The notes under the pieces are model-generated. The model did not search any database. It was given only the letters and a program-made list of their open reading frames with translations, and was not told the DNA's origin. From Solobacterium sp. (lineage in GTDB: Bacteria > Bacillota_I > Bacilli_A > Erysipelotrichales > Erysipelotrichaceae): DNA of 14,402 nucleotides. Both the position numbers and the translations under genes were made by a program. The stretch covers positions 1 through 14,402 of the forward strand of contig JAFWJP010000072.1 of assembly GCA_017514645.1 (NCBI GenBank), written 5' to 3'. Every line of letters begins with the position of its first letter. Within the stretch, counting starts at the first letter, position 1. This document shows, piece by piece, positions 7,832 to 14,402 of the stretch.

Positions 7832-9070
7832 TTACTGTACGCCGGCCGTGTTCATGGTCGTGTTCATCGCTTCGGTCTTTTCAGCCGCATTGTCATGCGT
7901 AACTGTACCGGCAACGAGTTCCTCGCCCATGGACTGTGCAGGAGTCCAGTAGTTGCCCATGTCTGCCTGCAGCGGCTGAACGATGGACGCATAGCCCATG
8001 GTATCCATCTGTGCCTTGGCAAGCAGATCATCACCGATATTGATGGAACTATCTGTCGGGATGATATTGCGGGTATCATAGTGTGCCTGCTGAGCTGCTG
8101 TACCGCCAAGGTAAGCTGCCAGAGCAACTGCGATTTCCGGATGTTCAGCATACAGAGCTGTTGTCGGGTTGACGCCGATCGCCTTGGAACCGGCAAAGGA
8201 CTTCATCTGCTTCAGCTCGCCGTCCAGTGTGAAGGACGGAGCCGGTGCGATACCCAGGTTATCACCATAGGCATCGAGAGCTTTCTGGTAATCCCATGTA
8301 CCGGAGAAGAACGCATCAATGTCATTGCCTGTCGATACATCACCGTTGACGAAATTCGGATTTGCTACGAGGTCAACGAGATAGTTCGTAACTGCAGCAG
8401 CCTTGTCACCGCCGAAGTCGAACCCGGCAGCCGCATCGCCGCCGTCAGCACCGAACAATGTGCATCCGTTTGCTACGTAGAACGCTGCAATGTACCAGGA
8501 ATTGCTCAGCGGGAACGCTACCTTTCCCTTTGTGAGCATCGCGTCAAGCGATTTCGCATCTTCATCGCTGAAGACACTCTTGTCATAGAACATGAACCAT
8601 GTGTTGGCTGTGAACGGAACACCGTAGACTGCGCCTTCATACGTTACTGTATTGACCGTCGTAGCGGAGTTGGCCGCCTTGATGGCGTCCAGCGTCTTTC
8701 CGCCGAGCTCAGCGATCGCGCCTGCCTTCAGAAGATCAGGAATCTGGTCATTCGCGAACATGTACACATCAGCCGCCTTCGCGGAATCCTGGGTGACCAT
8801 GGTCTTCGCATCGCCTTCAGAGCAGACACCGTACTTGAATGTAATGTCCCATTCCGGATGTTCAGCCGCAAATGCTTCGCACTGTGTCTGCAGCCATTTT
8901 CCGTTATCGTCGGACTGGTCTTCCTGCGGTCCCCATACGGTGACGGTAACCGCAACCTTTTCATCGTCGCCCGCAGGCTGTTCGTCTGCCGGTTTGCTTG
9001 AGCATCCTGCGATCATGCTGAGACCCAGCAGAGCAGCGATACCCTTGGTAAGAAGTTTCTTACTGTTCAT
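7832..9070 (-). CDS. malE: Maltose/maltodextrin-binding lipoprotein MalE
   Basis: This 412-residue extracellular binding protein is the ligand receptor of the MalFG-MsmK importer. It has a lipoprotein signal with lipobox M19-I-A-G-C23, then a polar Ser/Pro/Asp/Glu linker to about residue 37. The mature part begins VTVTVWGPQED, as in type-2 sugar-binding proteins. Family-typical blocks are GVPFTANTWFMFYDKSVF, FPLSNSWYIAAFYVANG and MKSFAGSKAIGVNP, all recognisable from Gram-positive MalE/MdxE proteins. AGGAGG lies about ten bases before the ATG. It sits between the ATPase and malF genes, with small hairpins on both sides that may adjust its mRNA level. The ligand is inferred as linear maltodextrins from family and from the linked GH13 enzyme. 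Confidence 0.93.
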   Translation of the reverse strand: MNSKKLLTKGIAALLGLSMIAGCSSKPADEQPAGDDEKVAVTVTVWGPQEDQSDDNGKWLQTQCEAFAAEHPEWDITFKYGVCSEGDAKTMVTQDSAKAADVYMFANDQIPDLLKAGAIAELGGKTLDAIKAANSATTVNTVTYEGAVYGVPFTANTWFMFYDKSVFSDEDAKSLDAMLTKGKVAFPLSNSWYIAAFYVANGCTLFGADGGDAAAGFDFGGDKAAAVTNYLVDLVANPNFVNGDVSTGNDIDAFFSGTWDYQKALDAYGDNLGIAPAPSFTLDGELKQMKSFAGSKAIGVNPTTALYAEHPEIAVALAAYLGGTAAQQAHYDTRNIIPTDSSINIGDDLLAKAQMDTMGYASIVQPLQADMGNYWTPAQSMGEELVAGTVTHDNAAEKTEAMNTTMNTAGVQ

Positions 9071-9102
9071 TTGTTTCTTTCCTCCTATGCAATTCTATGT
9101 TC

Positions 9103-9120
9103 ACCGGTCAGAAGACCGGT
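9103..9120 (-). repeat. Small hairpin between the MsmK-type ATPase gene and malE
   Basis: A 7-bp perfect inverted repeat (ACCGGTC and GACCGGT) with a 4-base loop lies in the 60-base gap upstream of the malE ribosome binding site. It has no T-run and is not a terminator. It may be an mRNA processing or stability element. Confidence 0.45.
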
Positions 9121-9130
9121 TCACACCGTT

Positions 9131-10318
9131 TCAGTACTCCAGATTCCTTCCGGTTTCCGGATCAAACAGATGCAGTACATTCGGGGCGAAGGTGAAGCGC
9201 ACCGTATCACCGGTCCGCAGGGTACGATCTCCCAGGTCCAGCGTCGGCACGATGATGATGCTGTCGTTTCCGTCCGAATTCAGATGAATGTGAACGGAAC
9301 TGCCCATCATCTCACTGACATCGACACGGCCCTCCATCATGGCCCCTTCTCTTTCATCCAGCGTGATATGCTCCGGTCTTGCACCGACCGTAACCTGCAT
9401 CGCCGGTACATTGTGTTTCTTCAGACGCTCCTGCTTATCCTCCGAAGGAATGATCCTGGCGCCCTGTACCTCAACAACATACTGATCGTTTTCAAGTTTC
9501 AGCTGACCGTCATAGAAGTTCATCTGCGGCATGCCGATGAATCCCGCAACGAACGTATTGACCGGCTTGTTGAAGACTTCCTGCGGTGTTCCGATCTGCT
9601 GGATCTCTCCATCCTTCATGATAACGATACGGTCTCCCAGCGTCATGGCTTCCGTCTGATCATGCGTAACATAGATGAACGTCGTATCGATCCGCTGACG
9701 CAGCTTGATGATCTCTGCCCGCATCTGGTTCCTGAGCTTCGCGTCCAGGTTGGACAGCGGTTCATCCATCAGCAGTACCTTCGGTTCCCGGACGATTGCC
9801 CGGCCGATCGCAACACGCTGCCTTTGTCCTCCGGACAGTGCCTTCGGTTTGCGTTCCAGATACTCCGTGATTCCCAGGATCTCTGCAGCTTCATTCACCT
9901 GCTTGTTCATCTGTTCCTTCGGAACATGCCGCAGCTCCAGCGGAAACTCCAGGTTCTGGCGCACGGTCATATGCGGATACAGAGCGTAGTTCTGGAAGAC
10001 CATGGCGATATCACGGTCTTTCGGCGCAACATCATTCATCCTGACACCATCGATGTAGAGATCACCGCGGGTAATATCTTCGAGACCTGCAACCATGCGC
10101 AGGGTTGTCGATTTTCCGCATCCTGAAGGACCGACAAGAACGATGAACTCCTTGTCCGCGATTTCCAGATTGAAGTCATCCACTGCAACAACACCTTCTT
10201 CGGTAATCTTCAGATTGTTCTTCCGCTTCGGTGCATCGTCGTCCTTCTTCTTCCTTTTCTTTTCTTCGACGGTGTTCGGATAGATCTTCTGGATATGCTG
10301 TAAACTGACTGTTGCCAT
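9131..10318 (-). CDS. msmK: MsmK/MsmX-type sugar ABC transporter ATPase
   Basis: This 395-residue ATPase energises the maltodextrin importer and, in relatives, often serves several sugar importers. Walker A is at 63-71 (GPSGCGKST), Q-loop Q109, signature LSGGQ 161-165, Walker B LLMDE 182-186, and switch H219 in THDQTEAM. The C-terminal TOBE part contains VGARPEHI (311-318), typical of MalK/MsmK. Compared with the compact N-terminus usual for MsmK, residues about 17-42 form a highly charged Lys/Asp/Glu-rich insertion between the first strand and the VDDFNLEI strand. AAGGGGG precedes the ATG, only 11 bases after the regulator stop, so both are on one transcript. It is not closely similar to the FbpC-type ATPase in the same window. 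Confidence 0.93.
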   Translation of the reverse strand: MATVSLQHIQKIYPNTVEEKKRKKKDDDAPKRKNNLKITEEGVVAVDDFNLEIADKEFIVLVGPSGCGKSTTLRMVAGLEDITRGDLYIDGVRMNDVAPKDRDIAMVFQNYALYPHMTVRQNLEFPLELRHVPKEQMNKQVNEAAEILGITEYLERKPKALSGGQRQRVAIGRAIVREPKVLLMDEPLSNLDAKLRNQMRAEIIKLRQRIDTTFIYVTHDQTEAMTLGDRIVIMKDGEIQQIGTPQEVFNKPVNTFVAGFIGMPQMNFYDGQLKLENDQYVVEVQGARIIPSEDKQERLKKHNVPAMQVTVGARPEHITLDEREGAMMEGRVDVSEMMGSSVHIHLNSDGNDSIIIVPTLDLGDRTLRTGDTVRFTFAPNVLHLFDPETGRNLEY

Positions 10319-10329
10319 AGTTCCCCCTT

Positions 10330-11355
10330 TCAGCTTCTCCGGGCTGGCGAAGCGATGCTCTCTCCTGGTTCAAAACGGTACGGTATGGTTTCGTGCGCAG
10401 CCGCACGCTGGTATTTGATCCGCAGCAGAAGATCCTCCACTGCCTTCTTTGCAAGTTGCGGTACGTTCTGGTGAATGGTTGCCAGACGCGGGTTGGTATA
10501 GACCGCAAACGGGATACCGTCAAAGCCGATCAGGGAAATATCCTCCGGTACACGGTAGCCTTTGTCCTGAAGCGCCCGCATCGCTCCGATGGCGATCAGA
10601 TCGCTGATGGCGAATACTGCCGTGATCTCCGGGCACCGTTCCATCAGGCGCAGAACAGCAGCGTAACCATCATCCATGAGGAATCCGCACGGTTCAAACC
10701 GTTCCTTCTCCGCAAAATCGATCCGGTTCTGCCGCATCGCTTCCGCTGCGCCGGCGATCCTCTTCTCAACATTTCCTTCATGGGCACTGTCCGGATTGCC
10801 GCCGATGATGCCGATTTCCCGGTGACCCTGTCTGATCAGATAAGATACAGCTTCATACGCAGCGCTGTAATCATCCGTTGTATAACTGGACAGCCCATCA
10901 AAGCCAAGACAGGACGCATCTGCTGTAACGAGAACGCTCGGAACATCGATCCGGCTGAAATCCTTCTGGAAATTCAGCACGCTTCCGCCAAGAAAAATAC
11001 ATCCCTTCGGTCTCTGATACATGGATATCTGCACAGCTTCCGCAACAGCGTTGTCCGTCTCACCGAGGAACGTCACATTCGTGTTTTCCCCGTGGATGTG
11101 CATCTGAATCTGGATCTCTTCCAGGATGGCGTCAAGGAATATATTATGCGTGCCTTTCACAAAGATCATGACCGGTGAATGATGAATCTGCTTCAATGAT
11201 CTGGCATTGCGGTTCGGCTGAAAATTCTGTTCCCGGATGACCGCTTCGATTTTTTCCCTTGTTGCAGGACTGACGTCAGAACTGTGATTGATCACCCTGG
11301 AAACAGTACCTATACTGAAACCGGAAATCCTCGCTATATCCTTTATCGTTGTCAT
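10330..11355 (-). CDS. LacI-family transcriptional regulator of the maltodextrin operon
   Basis: This 341-residue repressor-type protein has an N-terminal helix-turn-helix (TIKDIARISGFSIGTVSRVIN, about 3-23) and the hinge motif ARSLK (about 51-55), whose leucine normally inserts into a central CG of the operator. The remainder is a type-1 periplasmic-binding-like effector domain, with GHREIGIIGG, DLIAIGAMRAL and the GFDGIP block near the C-terminus. It is the first gene of the operon and probably senses maltose or maltodextrin, by analogy with MalR/CcpA-like regulators next to malEFG genes. Two CG-centred palindromes lie in its own leader, suggesting autoregulation. The ATG has no recognisable Shine-Dalgarno sequence, but the protein start matches the family exactly, so the start is kept. 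The effector is inferred. Confidence 0.92.
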   Translation of the reverse strand: MTTIKDIARISGFSIGTVSRVINHSSDVSPATREKIEAVIREQNFQPNRNARSLKQIHHSPVMIFVKGTHNIFLDAILEEIQIQMHIHGENTNVTFLGETDNAVAEAVQISMYQRPKGCIFLGGSVLNFQKDFSRIDVPSVLVTADASCLGFDGLSSYTTDDYSAAYEAVSYLIRQGHREIGIIGGNPDSAHEGNVEKRIAGAAEAMRQNRIDFAEKERFEPCGFLMDDGYAAVLRLMERCPEITAVFAISDLIAIGAMRALQDKGYRVPEDISLIGFDGIPFAVYTNPRLATIHQNVPQLAKKAVEDLLLRIKYQRAAAHETIPYRFEPGESIASPARRS

Positions 11356-11363
11356 AATCTGTA

Positions 11364-11388
11364 CGATAACGTTACCGTTAACGTTTCC
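11364..11388. promoter_or_regulatory. Tandem CG-centred operator-like palindromes in the regulator leader
   Basis: Two related boxes, TAACGTTA (11367-11374) and TAACGTTT (11379-11386), have their central CG steps 12 bases apart. They fall between the inferred transcription start (about 11390) and the ATG, where a bound repressor would block transcription. CG-centred palindromes are the usual target of LacI-family proteins. Assignment to the adjacent regulator is inferred. Confidence 0.6.
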
Positions 11389-11396
11389 ACAGTTTC

Positions 11397-11424
11397 ATGA
11401 TAGCGCTTTCACAGCGAATGTCAA
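11397..11424 (-). promoter_or_regulatory. Sigma-A promoter of the maltodextrin operon
   Basis: The minus strand shows a consensus -35 TTGACA (11419-11424), 16 bases of spacer and TATCAT (11397-11402), one base from the -10 consensus. It sits ten bases beyond the terminator of the upstream operon and about 35 bases of leader before the regulator ATG. Confidence 0.8.
11398..11411 (-). promoter_or_regulatory. cre (CcpA) motif overlapping the maltodextrin promoter
   Basis: TGAAAGCGCTATCA on the minus strand matches the cre consensus TGWAANCGNTNWCA at all positions. It covers the -10 element, a position expected to give carbon catabolite repression of the whole operon. Confidence 0.75.
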
Positions 11425-11433
11425 GAAACGCAG

Positions 11434-11456
11434 AAAAAATCCTGCATCTGCAGGAT
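11434..11456 (-). terminator. Intrinsic terminator after the flavoprotein gene
   Basis: A perfect 7-bp stem (11450-11456 with 11439-11445) and a 4-base loop are followed by six T in the minus-strand direction (11434-11439, the last overlapping the stem). It lies 23 bases after the flavoprotein stop and directly before the -35 of the maltodextrin promoter, separating the two operons. Confidence 0.85.
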
Positions 11457-11479
11457 CATCTAACTGATGGTGTTTTTGC

Positions 11480-12109
11480 TTACTTTCCGTCCGGAAAACT
11501 CGTGAATGCACCGTGCTCCTCTTCCGGCAGACCGCTGCGTTCCTTCTCTGCTGCAATGGCCTTCATCAGGAATGTCATATTCCTGGCCAGATTGCGGATG
11601 ACCTGAAGCCCTTCCTTGTCCTTCCGCACATCTTCCGCAGTAAATCCATGGACCTGATTCCAGTACGTAGAGGACGCAACAGGCATACTGCTGATGGTAA
11701 AGTACTTGTTCAGCACATCAAACGAAGCTGTATTCCCTCCTCTGCGGCAGCTGACAACAGCCGCACCGACCTTCATCTGCTTGGAAAAATGCGTACTGTA
11801 GAACAGTCTGTCCAGAAAGGACAGCAGCGTACCGTTCGGTGACCCGTAGTAAACCGGACTGCCGATGACGAGACCATCGGCCTCCTTCAGCTTCTTCGCC
11901 GCTTCATTGACCGGATCATCCTTGAATACGCAGGCACCGTTCCTGGAACAGTATCCGCAGGAAATGCATCCGCGGATGTTCTTGTTTCCGATGTGCAGCA
12001 GTTCCGTTTCAACGCCGCAATCGTTGAATACCTTGATCATTTCCTTCAGTGCTTCCGCCGTGCATCCGTCCGTATGCGGGCTTCCGTTGATCAGCAATAC
12101 CTTGGTCAT
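11480..12109 (-). CDS. Iron-sulfur flavoprotein-like NAD(P)H-dependent FMN reductase
   Basis: This 209-residue cytoplasmic protein has a flavodoxin-like fold. The start MTKVLLINGSPHTDGCT gives the first strand and the FMN-phosphate loop (9-17). A second flavin loop lies near 83-93 (GSPVYYGSPNG). Four cysteines C48, C51, C54 and C60 (CX2CX2CX5C) follow the compact spacing that holds the 4Fe-4S cluster in archaeal iron-sulfur flavoprotein (Isf). Many bacterial relatives keep only part of this motif and are annotated simply as NAD(P)H-dependent oxidoreductases, so the cluster is inferred. It is the last gene of a three-gene operon, overlaps the PPC-domain gene by ATGA, and is followed by an intrinsic terminator. 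Its redox partner and substrate are unknown. Confidence 0.85.
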   Translation of the reverse strand: MTKVLLINGSPHTDGCTAEALKEMIKVFNDCGVETELLHIGNKNIRGCISCGYCSRNGACVFKDDPVNEAAKKLKEADGLVIGSPVYYGSPNGTLLSFLDRLFYSTHFSKQMKVGAAVVSCRRGGNTASFDVLNKYFTISSMPVASSTYWNQVHGFTAEDVRKDKEGLQVIRNLARNMTFLMKAIAAEKERSGLPEEEHGAFTSFPDGK

Positions 12110-12558
12110 TCTGTTTCTCCTTCCCCAAAATTCCAGAACCGGGTCCCTGTCTCAGGATTGAACGCTCTTGTGATCGTTCCTCCCTTTACAGGGCGCAGTT
12201 CGATCTCCGCTATATACAACACGCGTACCGCGGTAATATGTCCGCCGGCTGTACAGTTCTCCTCACCTTTCTTATAGGCAAAGATCCCGTGTGTATGATG
12301 TTCATAGTTCCCATGCTCATCGAGGTTCAGGCTCCCGTTCAGCGAAACCAGTTCCAGCATTCCCTTCAGCTGTCGGGATTCAAAGCGCCCCTCCTCCGGT
12401 ATGAAGATCCGGATCTCGGCCTGATCGCAGCCGCCGATGCCGCTGTATACAGCCGAAGCAGCCTGTTCCCTGCGGCATACTTCCATCAGCTGCCGGATGA
12501 TGTCTTCTCCTTTGTCGATGCGGACGTAGCAGGTTCCGCCGTAATTCCTGTAATCCAT
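12106..12558 (-). CDS. PPC (PCC/DUF296) domain protein
   Basis: This 150-residue protein consists of essentially one PPC/DUF296 domain. Recognisable elements are the start MDYRNYGGTCYVRID, the SGIGGCDQAEIRIF block (about 36-50), the glycine- and histidine-rich core around LVSLNGSLN...HHTHG, and AGGHITAVRVLYIAEIEL (about 105-122). In plants the domain occurs in AT-hook nuclear proteins; stand-alone bacterial copies have no established function. The histidine cluster could bind a metal, which is inference. I place the start at 12558 rather than the in-frame ATG at 12582. AAAGGAG precedes it at good spacing, and its ATG overlaps the stop of the upstream membrane-protein gene as TAATG. Its own stop overlaps the flavoprotein start as ATGA, so all three genes are coupled. 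Confidence 0.82.
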   Translation of the reverse strand: MDYRNYGGTCYVRIDKGEDIIRQLMEVCRREQAASAVYSGIGGCDQAEIRIFIPEEGRFESRQLKGMLELVSLNGSLNLDEHGNYEHHTHGIFAYKKGEENCTAGGHITAVRVLYIAEIELRPVKGGTITRAFNPETGTRFWNFGEGETE

Positions 12559-13460
12559 TACTGCTCCTTTTCCAGATAACAATCACAATAAGCTTTGCAT
12601 AAATCCCTGATGGAAAGACTGCTGTCATACCGCCGCTTCAGAACCCGGATCGCTCTGCGGGGTACGATCAGTTCACCGTCCCGGTCGGATTCCCTGTCGA
12701 TCGACGCAAGCACCCGTACGGCCTCAAGAACATCCTCACAGGCAAACAGTTCACTCTCGGTATAATAGCGCTCAAACAGCTTCTTACGGGCTTTGTGACG
12801 CAGATTGTGTATGACGCGTATCACATTGGATACGATCAGTCCCAGTGCGAGGAATGCCAGCGCTGCCTGATACGGTTCCAGATATTCACCGAACCGGTAA
12901 TGGTCCCGCCAGCCCCCTGCTGCAGCACCGATGCTGAATACTTCAACATAGTACACCTTCCCGTACACATGCATCGGCAGGATGGATACCAGGGACCAGG
13001 GAAGCCGGATCGTATGATCATCGTTGACAAACAGAAACAGAATCAAGGACAAAATCGGGCTGATGGTGTGCAGGTAGAGATTCGCTCTTCGGAACATGAT
13101 CCAGTCATATCCTCCGACCGGTCCCAGAAAACAGACAGCCGTCACAAACGTCACTGCCACTCCGGTCACACCGGTATACAGTGTATAGACCGCCCAGCGC
13201 GGCAGATGATAGTTGCCGTAGCGCCTGCCGTCGATGGCAAACGGAATGCACATGGCTGCGCAGAATCCCATGACAATGTTGGAAAGAACCGTAAAGTAGC
13301 GGAATGCCCGCATACCCTCATCAGGATCCGTTGCCGTGATGGGCGCAGTCAGTTTGATCACAACACCGATGAATACCACGATGATGATCAGAATGCACAA
13401 TACAAGAGCTGTCAGGCTCCTGCGGTTGCTGATCCGGCTGATACTGCGTAATTCACTCAT
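12558..13460 (-). CDS. Polytopic membrane protein, Pr6Pr/AIG1-like, with cytoplasmic tail
   Basis: This 300-residue protein has about six hydrophobic segments (near 16-38, 53-75, 88-112, 126-146, 153-170 and 196-217). A charged, probably cytoplasmic tail of about 80 residues follows, rich in Arg, Glu and Asp, with several cysteines close to the end. The second segment begins with FRYFTVLSNI (T57) and the fourth contains LYLHTISPIL (H131). This FRYFT...LSN plus intramembrane histidine pattern resembles Pr6Pr-family proteins and, more distantly, AIG1/FAR-17a enzymes, which use a membrane Thr/His pair to cleave lipid esters. The relationship and any hydrolase activity are inference. It leads a three-gene operon with its own promoter, GGAG lies just before the ATG, and its stop overlaps the PPC-domain gene start. 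Function is unknown. Confidence 0.75.
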   Translation of the reverse strand: MSELRSISRISNRRSLTALVLCILIIIVVFIGVVIKLTAPITATDPDEGMRAFRYFTVLSNIVMGFCAAMCIPFAIDGRRYGNYHLPRWAVYTLYTGVTGVAVTFVTAVCFLGPVGGYDWIMFRRANLYLHTISPILSLILFLFVNDDHTIRLPWSLVSILPMHVYGKVYYVEVFSIGAAAGGWRDHYRFGEYLEPYQAALAFLALGLIVSNVIRVIHNLRHKARKKLFERYYTESELFACEDVLEAVRVLASIDRESDRDGELIVPRRAIRVLKRRYDSSLSIRDLCKAYCDCYLEKEQ

Positions 13461-13487
13461 TCTCCGGTTCCTTTCATAGTTGATATC

Positions 13488-13516
13488 AATATAACCTGTT
13501 TGGAACAGCGGTACAA
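13488..13516 (-). promoter_or_regulatory. Putative promoter of the membrane protein/PPC/flavoprotein operon
   Basis: A TTGTAC -35-like element (13511-13516) is followed after 17 bases by TATATT (13488-13493). The spacer contains a small inverted repeat (CTGTT CCA AACAG) and the -10 abuts a TTGATATCAA palindrome (13480-13489); either could be an operator. The -35 match is weak. Confidence 0.5.
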
Positions 13517-13520
13517 TCGT

Positions 13521-14126
13521 TCAGAATACTTCCCTGTAGCCGCGCTTGAAGATGACAGGATACCGGCTGATGATCCTGCTGTAGCACGCACAGGATCCAA
13601 GATGATCATTGATCAGCCCGCATGCCTGAAGATATGAATAGACCGTAACCGGTCCGAGATACCGGAATCCCCGGCGCTTCATTTCTTTCGCAATCTTCGC
13701 GGACAGCCCATCAGAGACCGGTATCCGCCCCTTCTCATGCCCTTTGAGGCAGAGCGTCCTTCCTCTCGTATAGGCCCAGAGAAACGCATCAAATGACCCG
13801 TATTCCTCCACCACACGATCAAAGCAGACCGCGTTGCCGATCATAGCCCGGATCTTCTGCGGTGAACGGATCATACCCGGAACATTCATGATCCTGTCAA
13901 CATCCCCGTCCGTATACTTCATGATCTTCTTCCAGTCAAACTGATCAAAGCATTCCCGGAAGATTTCCCGCTTCTTCATCATCAGATCCCAGCTGAGACC
14001 GCACTGCATGCATTCCAGAAACAGATATTCAAACAGAAGCCTGTCATCATGCGCAGGTGTACCCCACTCCTCATCATGATAGATCTTCATCGCTTCACTG
14101 CTGTATTTCCATCCGCAATCACTCAT
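13521..14126 (-). CDS. tag: DNA-3-methyladenine glycosylase I (Tag)
   Basis: This 201-residue enzyme removes 3-methyladenine from alkylated DNA in base-excision repair. Starting at 14126, its numbering matches the Escherichia coli enzyme at the key points. The zinc-snap ligands are C4, H17, H175 and C179, the catalytic-pocket glutamate is E38, and W46 lies in the GLSW block. It therefore looks fully active. The family's AQAGLSW is CMQCGLSW here. The open frame extends 27 codons further to 14207, but that would overlap the preceding recombinase gene and lacks family similarity; GGAAG lies six bases before the chosen ATG. It follows the recombinase end by 49 bases, and the next operon's promoter begins just after its stop. 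No clear promoter of its own is visible. Confidence 0.95.
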   Translation of the reverse strand: MSDCGWKYSSEAMKIYHDEEWGTPAHDDRLLFEYLFLECMQCGLSWDLMMKKREIFRECFDQFDWKKIMKYTDGDVDRIMNVPGMIRSPQKIRAMIGNAVCFDRVVEEYGSFDAFLWAYTRGRTLCLKGHEKGRIPVSDGLSAKIAKEMKRRGFRYLGPVTVYSYLQACGLINDHLGSCACYSRIISRYPVIFKRGYREVF

Positions 14127-14175
14127 AAGCCTCTTCCTTCCCGCGCTTCCCCGACCGTGAACACAGGATGCCGTA

Positions 14176-14402
14176 TCATCTGTGCTCCAGCAGCACAATA
14201 CTCTCAAGTGTTTGCTGATCTTCCAAGGAAAGATTAATAATATCCTTGCCGTTCATCGGAATCGGGAAGACAAATTGAATATTCTTTATCCAGATACCAT
14301 TATCAGGTTTTTCCGGATAAATGTCGATAGACTCAATAAATGCCTGCATCAGTTCTTTTCTTTCCGTTTCACTGGCTGAATCATATAATCTGTCAAACAT
14401 CA
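14176..14402 (-). CDS. Large serine recombinase, C-terminal fragment (extends beyond right edge)
   Basis: The frame enters from the right edge and ends with TGA at 14176. The visible 74 residues (FDRLYDSASETERKEL..., IESIDIYPE..., IQFVFPIP, and a tail ending VLLEHR) resemble the extreme C-terminus of large serine recombinases of Bacillota mobile elements, downstream of the recombinase and zinc-ribbon domains. The catalytic domain would lie outside the window, so whether the gene is intact cannot be judged. The ATG at 14398-14400 is probably internal. Base composition is clearly more AT-rich than the neighbouring genes, consistent with horizontal acquisition. Recognition is from motif memory only. 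Confidence 0.7.
   Translation of the reverse strand, partial: MFDRLYDSASETERKELMQAFIESIDIYPEKPDNGIWIKNIQFVFPIPMNGKDIINLSLEDQQTLESIVLLEHR

Noticed and set aside
7574..9001. Long plus-strand open frame of 475 codons opposite malE.
   Set aside because: It is antisense to a well-recognised binding lipoprotein, shows no family motifs or ribosome binding site, and has the Cys/Arg/His-rich composition of a reverse-strand shadow.
12559..12582. N-terminal extension of 8 codons on the PPC-domain protein.
   Set aside because: The coupled TAATG start at 12558 with AAAGGAG upstream is better supported.
14127..14207. N-terminal extension of 27 codons on Tag.
   Set aside because: It overlaps the recombinase end; the start at 14126 puts all zinc and catalytic residues at their canonical numbers.
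1..14402. CRISPR arrays, tRNA/rRNA genes and riboswitches.
   Set aside because: No regularly spaced repeats, no cloverleaf-like or conserved RNA segments, and no leader long enough for a typical riboswitch were seen by eye.

Overview
The window looks like part of a chromosome of a Bacillota (Firmicutes) gut or oral type bacterium of intermediate GC (about half, judged by eye). The evidence is lipoprotein-type solute-binding proteins, strong GGAGG ribosome binding sites, sigma-A promoters, perfect cre (CcpA) motifs, and an MsmK/MsmX-type sugar ATPase. Erysipelotrichia or Clostridia seem most likely, but the exact family cannot be fixed from the sequence alone. Every gene I accept is on the minus strand, so the window reads from right (14402) to left (1) in transcriptional order.

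Right edge (14402-13521): the C-terminal end of a large serine recombinase, visibly more AT-rich than the rest, then a complete 3-methyladenine DNA glycosylase I (tag). Next (13516-11434) comes a promoter and a tightly overlapped three-gene operon. It encodes a polytopic membrane protein resembling the Pr6Pr/AIG1-type families, a PPC/DUF296 domain protein and an iron-sulfur flavoprotein-like reductase, and it ends in a clear intrinsic terminator.

Centre (11424-3898): a complete maltodextrin/starch utilisation operon. The order is LacI-family regulator, MsmK-type ATPase, maltodextrin-binding lipoprotein (malE), permeases malF and malG, and a membrane-anchored GH13 alpha-glucan hydrolase. Its promoter has a near-consensus -35/-10 pair, a perfect cre motif over the -10, and two CG-centred palindromes in the leader, which are probably operators for its own LacI-type regulator. 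The likely division of labour is that the surface GH13 enzyme trims alpha-glucans, MalE-MalFG-MsmK imports the oligosaccharides, and the regulator plus CcpA set expression.

Left (3887-1): a second ABC importer of the FbpABC/PotABCD type, comprising a binding lipoprotein, an ATPase and a fused double permease that runs off the left edge. It has its own promoter, a perfect cre motif just upstream of the -35, a 17-bp palindrome in the leader, and a terminator-like hairpin after the binding-protein gene. Although the family is often annotated as iron(III) uptake, the binding protein lacks an obvious iron-binding tyrosine pair, and the cre site and position behind the starch operon make a carbon compound at least as plausible.

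No RNA genes, CRISPR arrays or complete insertion sequences were seen, and no gene-free stretch exceeds about 110 bases. The most open questions are the three-gene membrane protein/PPC/flavoprotein operon and the substrate and regulation of the second ABC importer.
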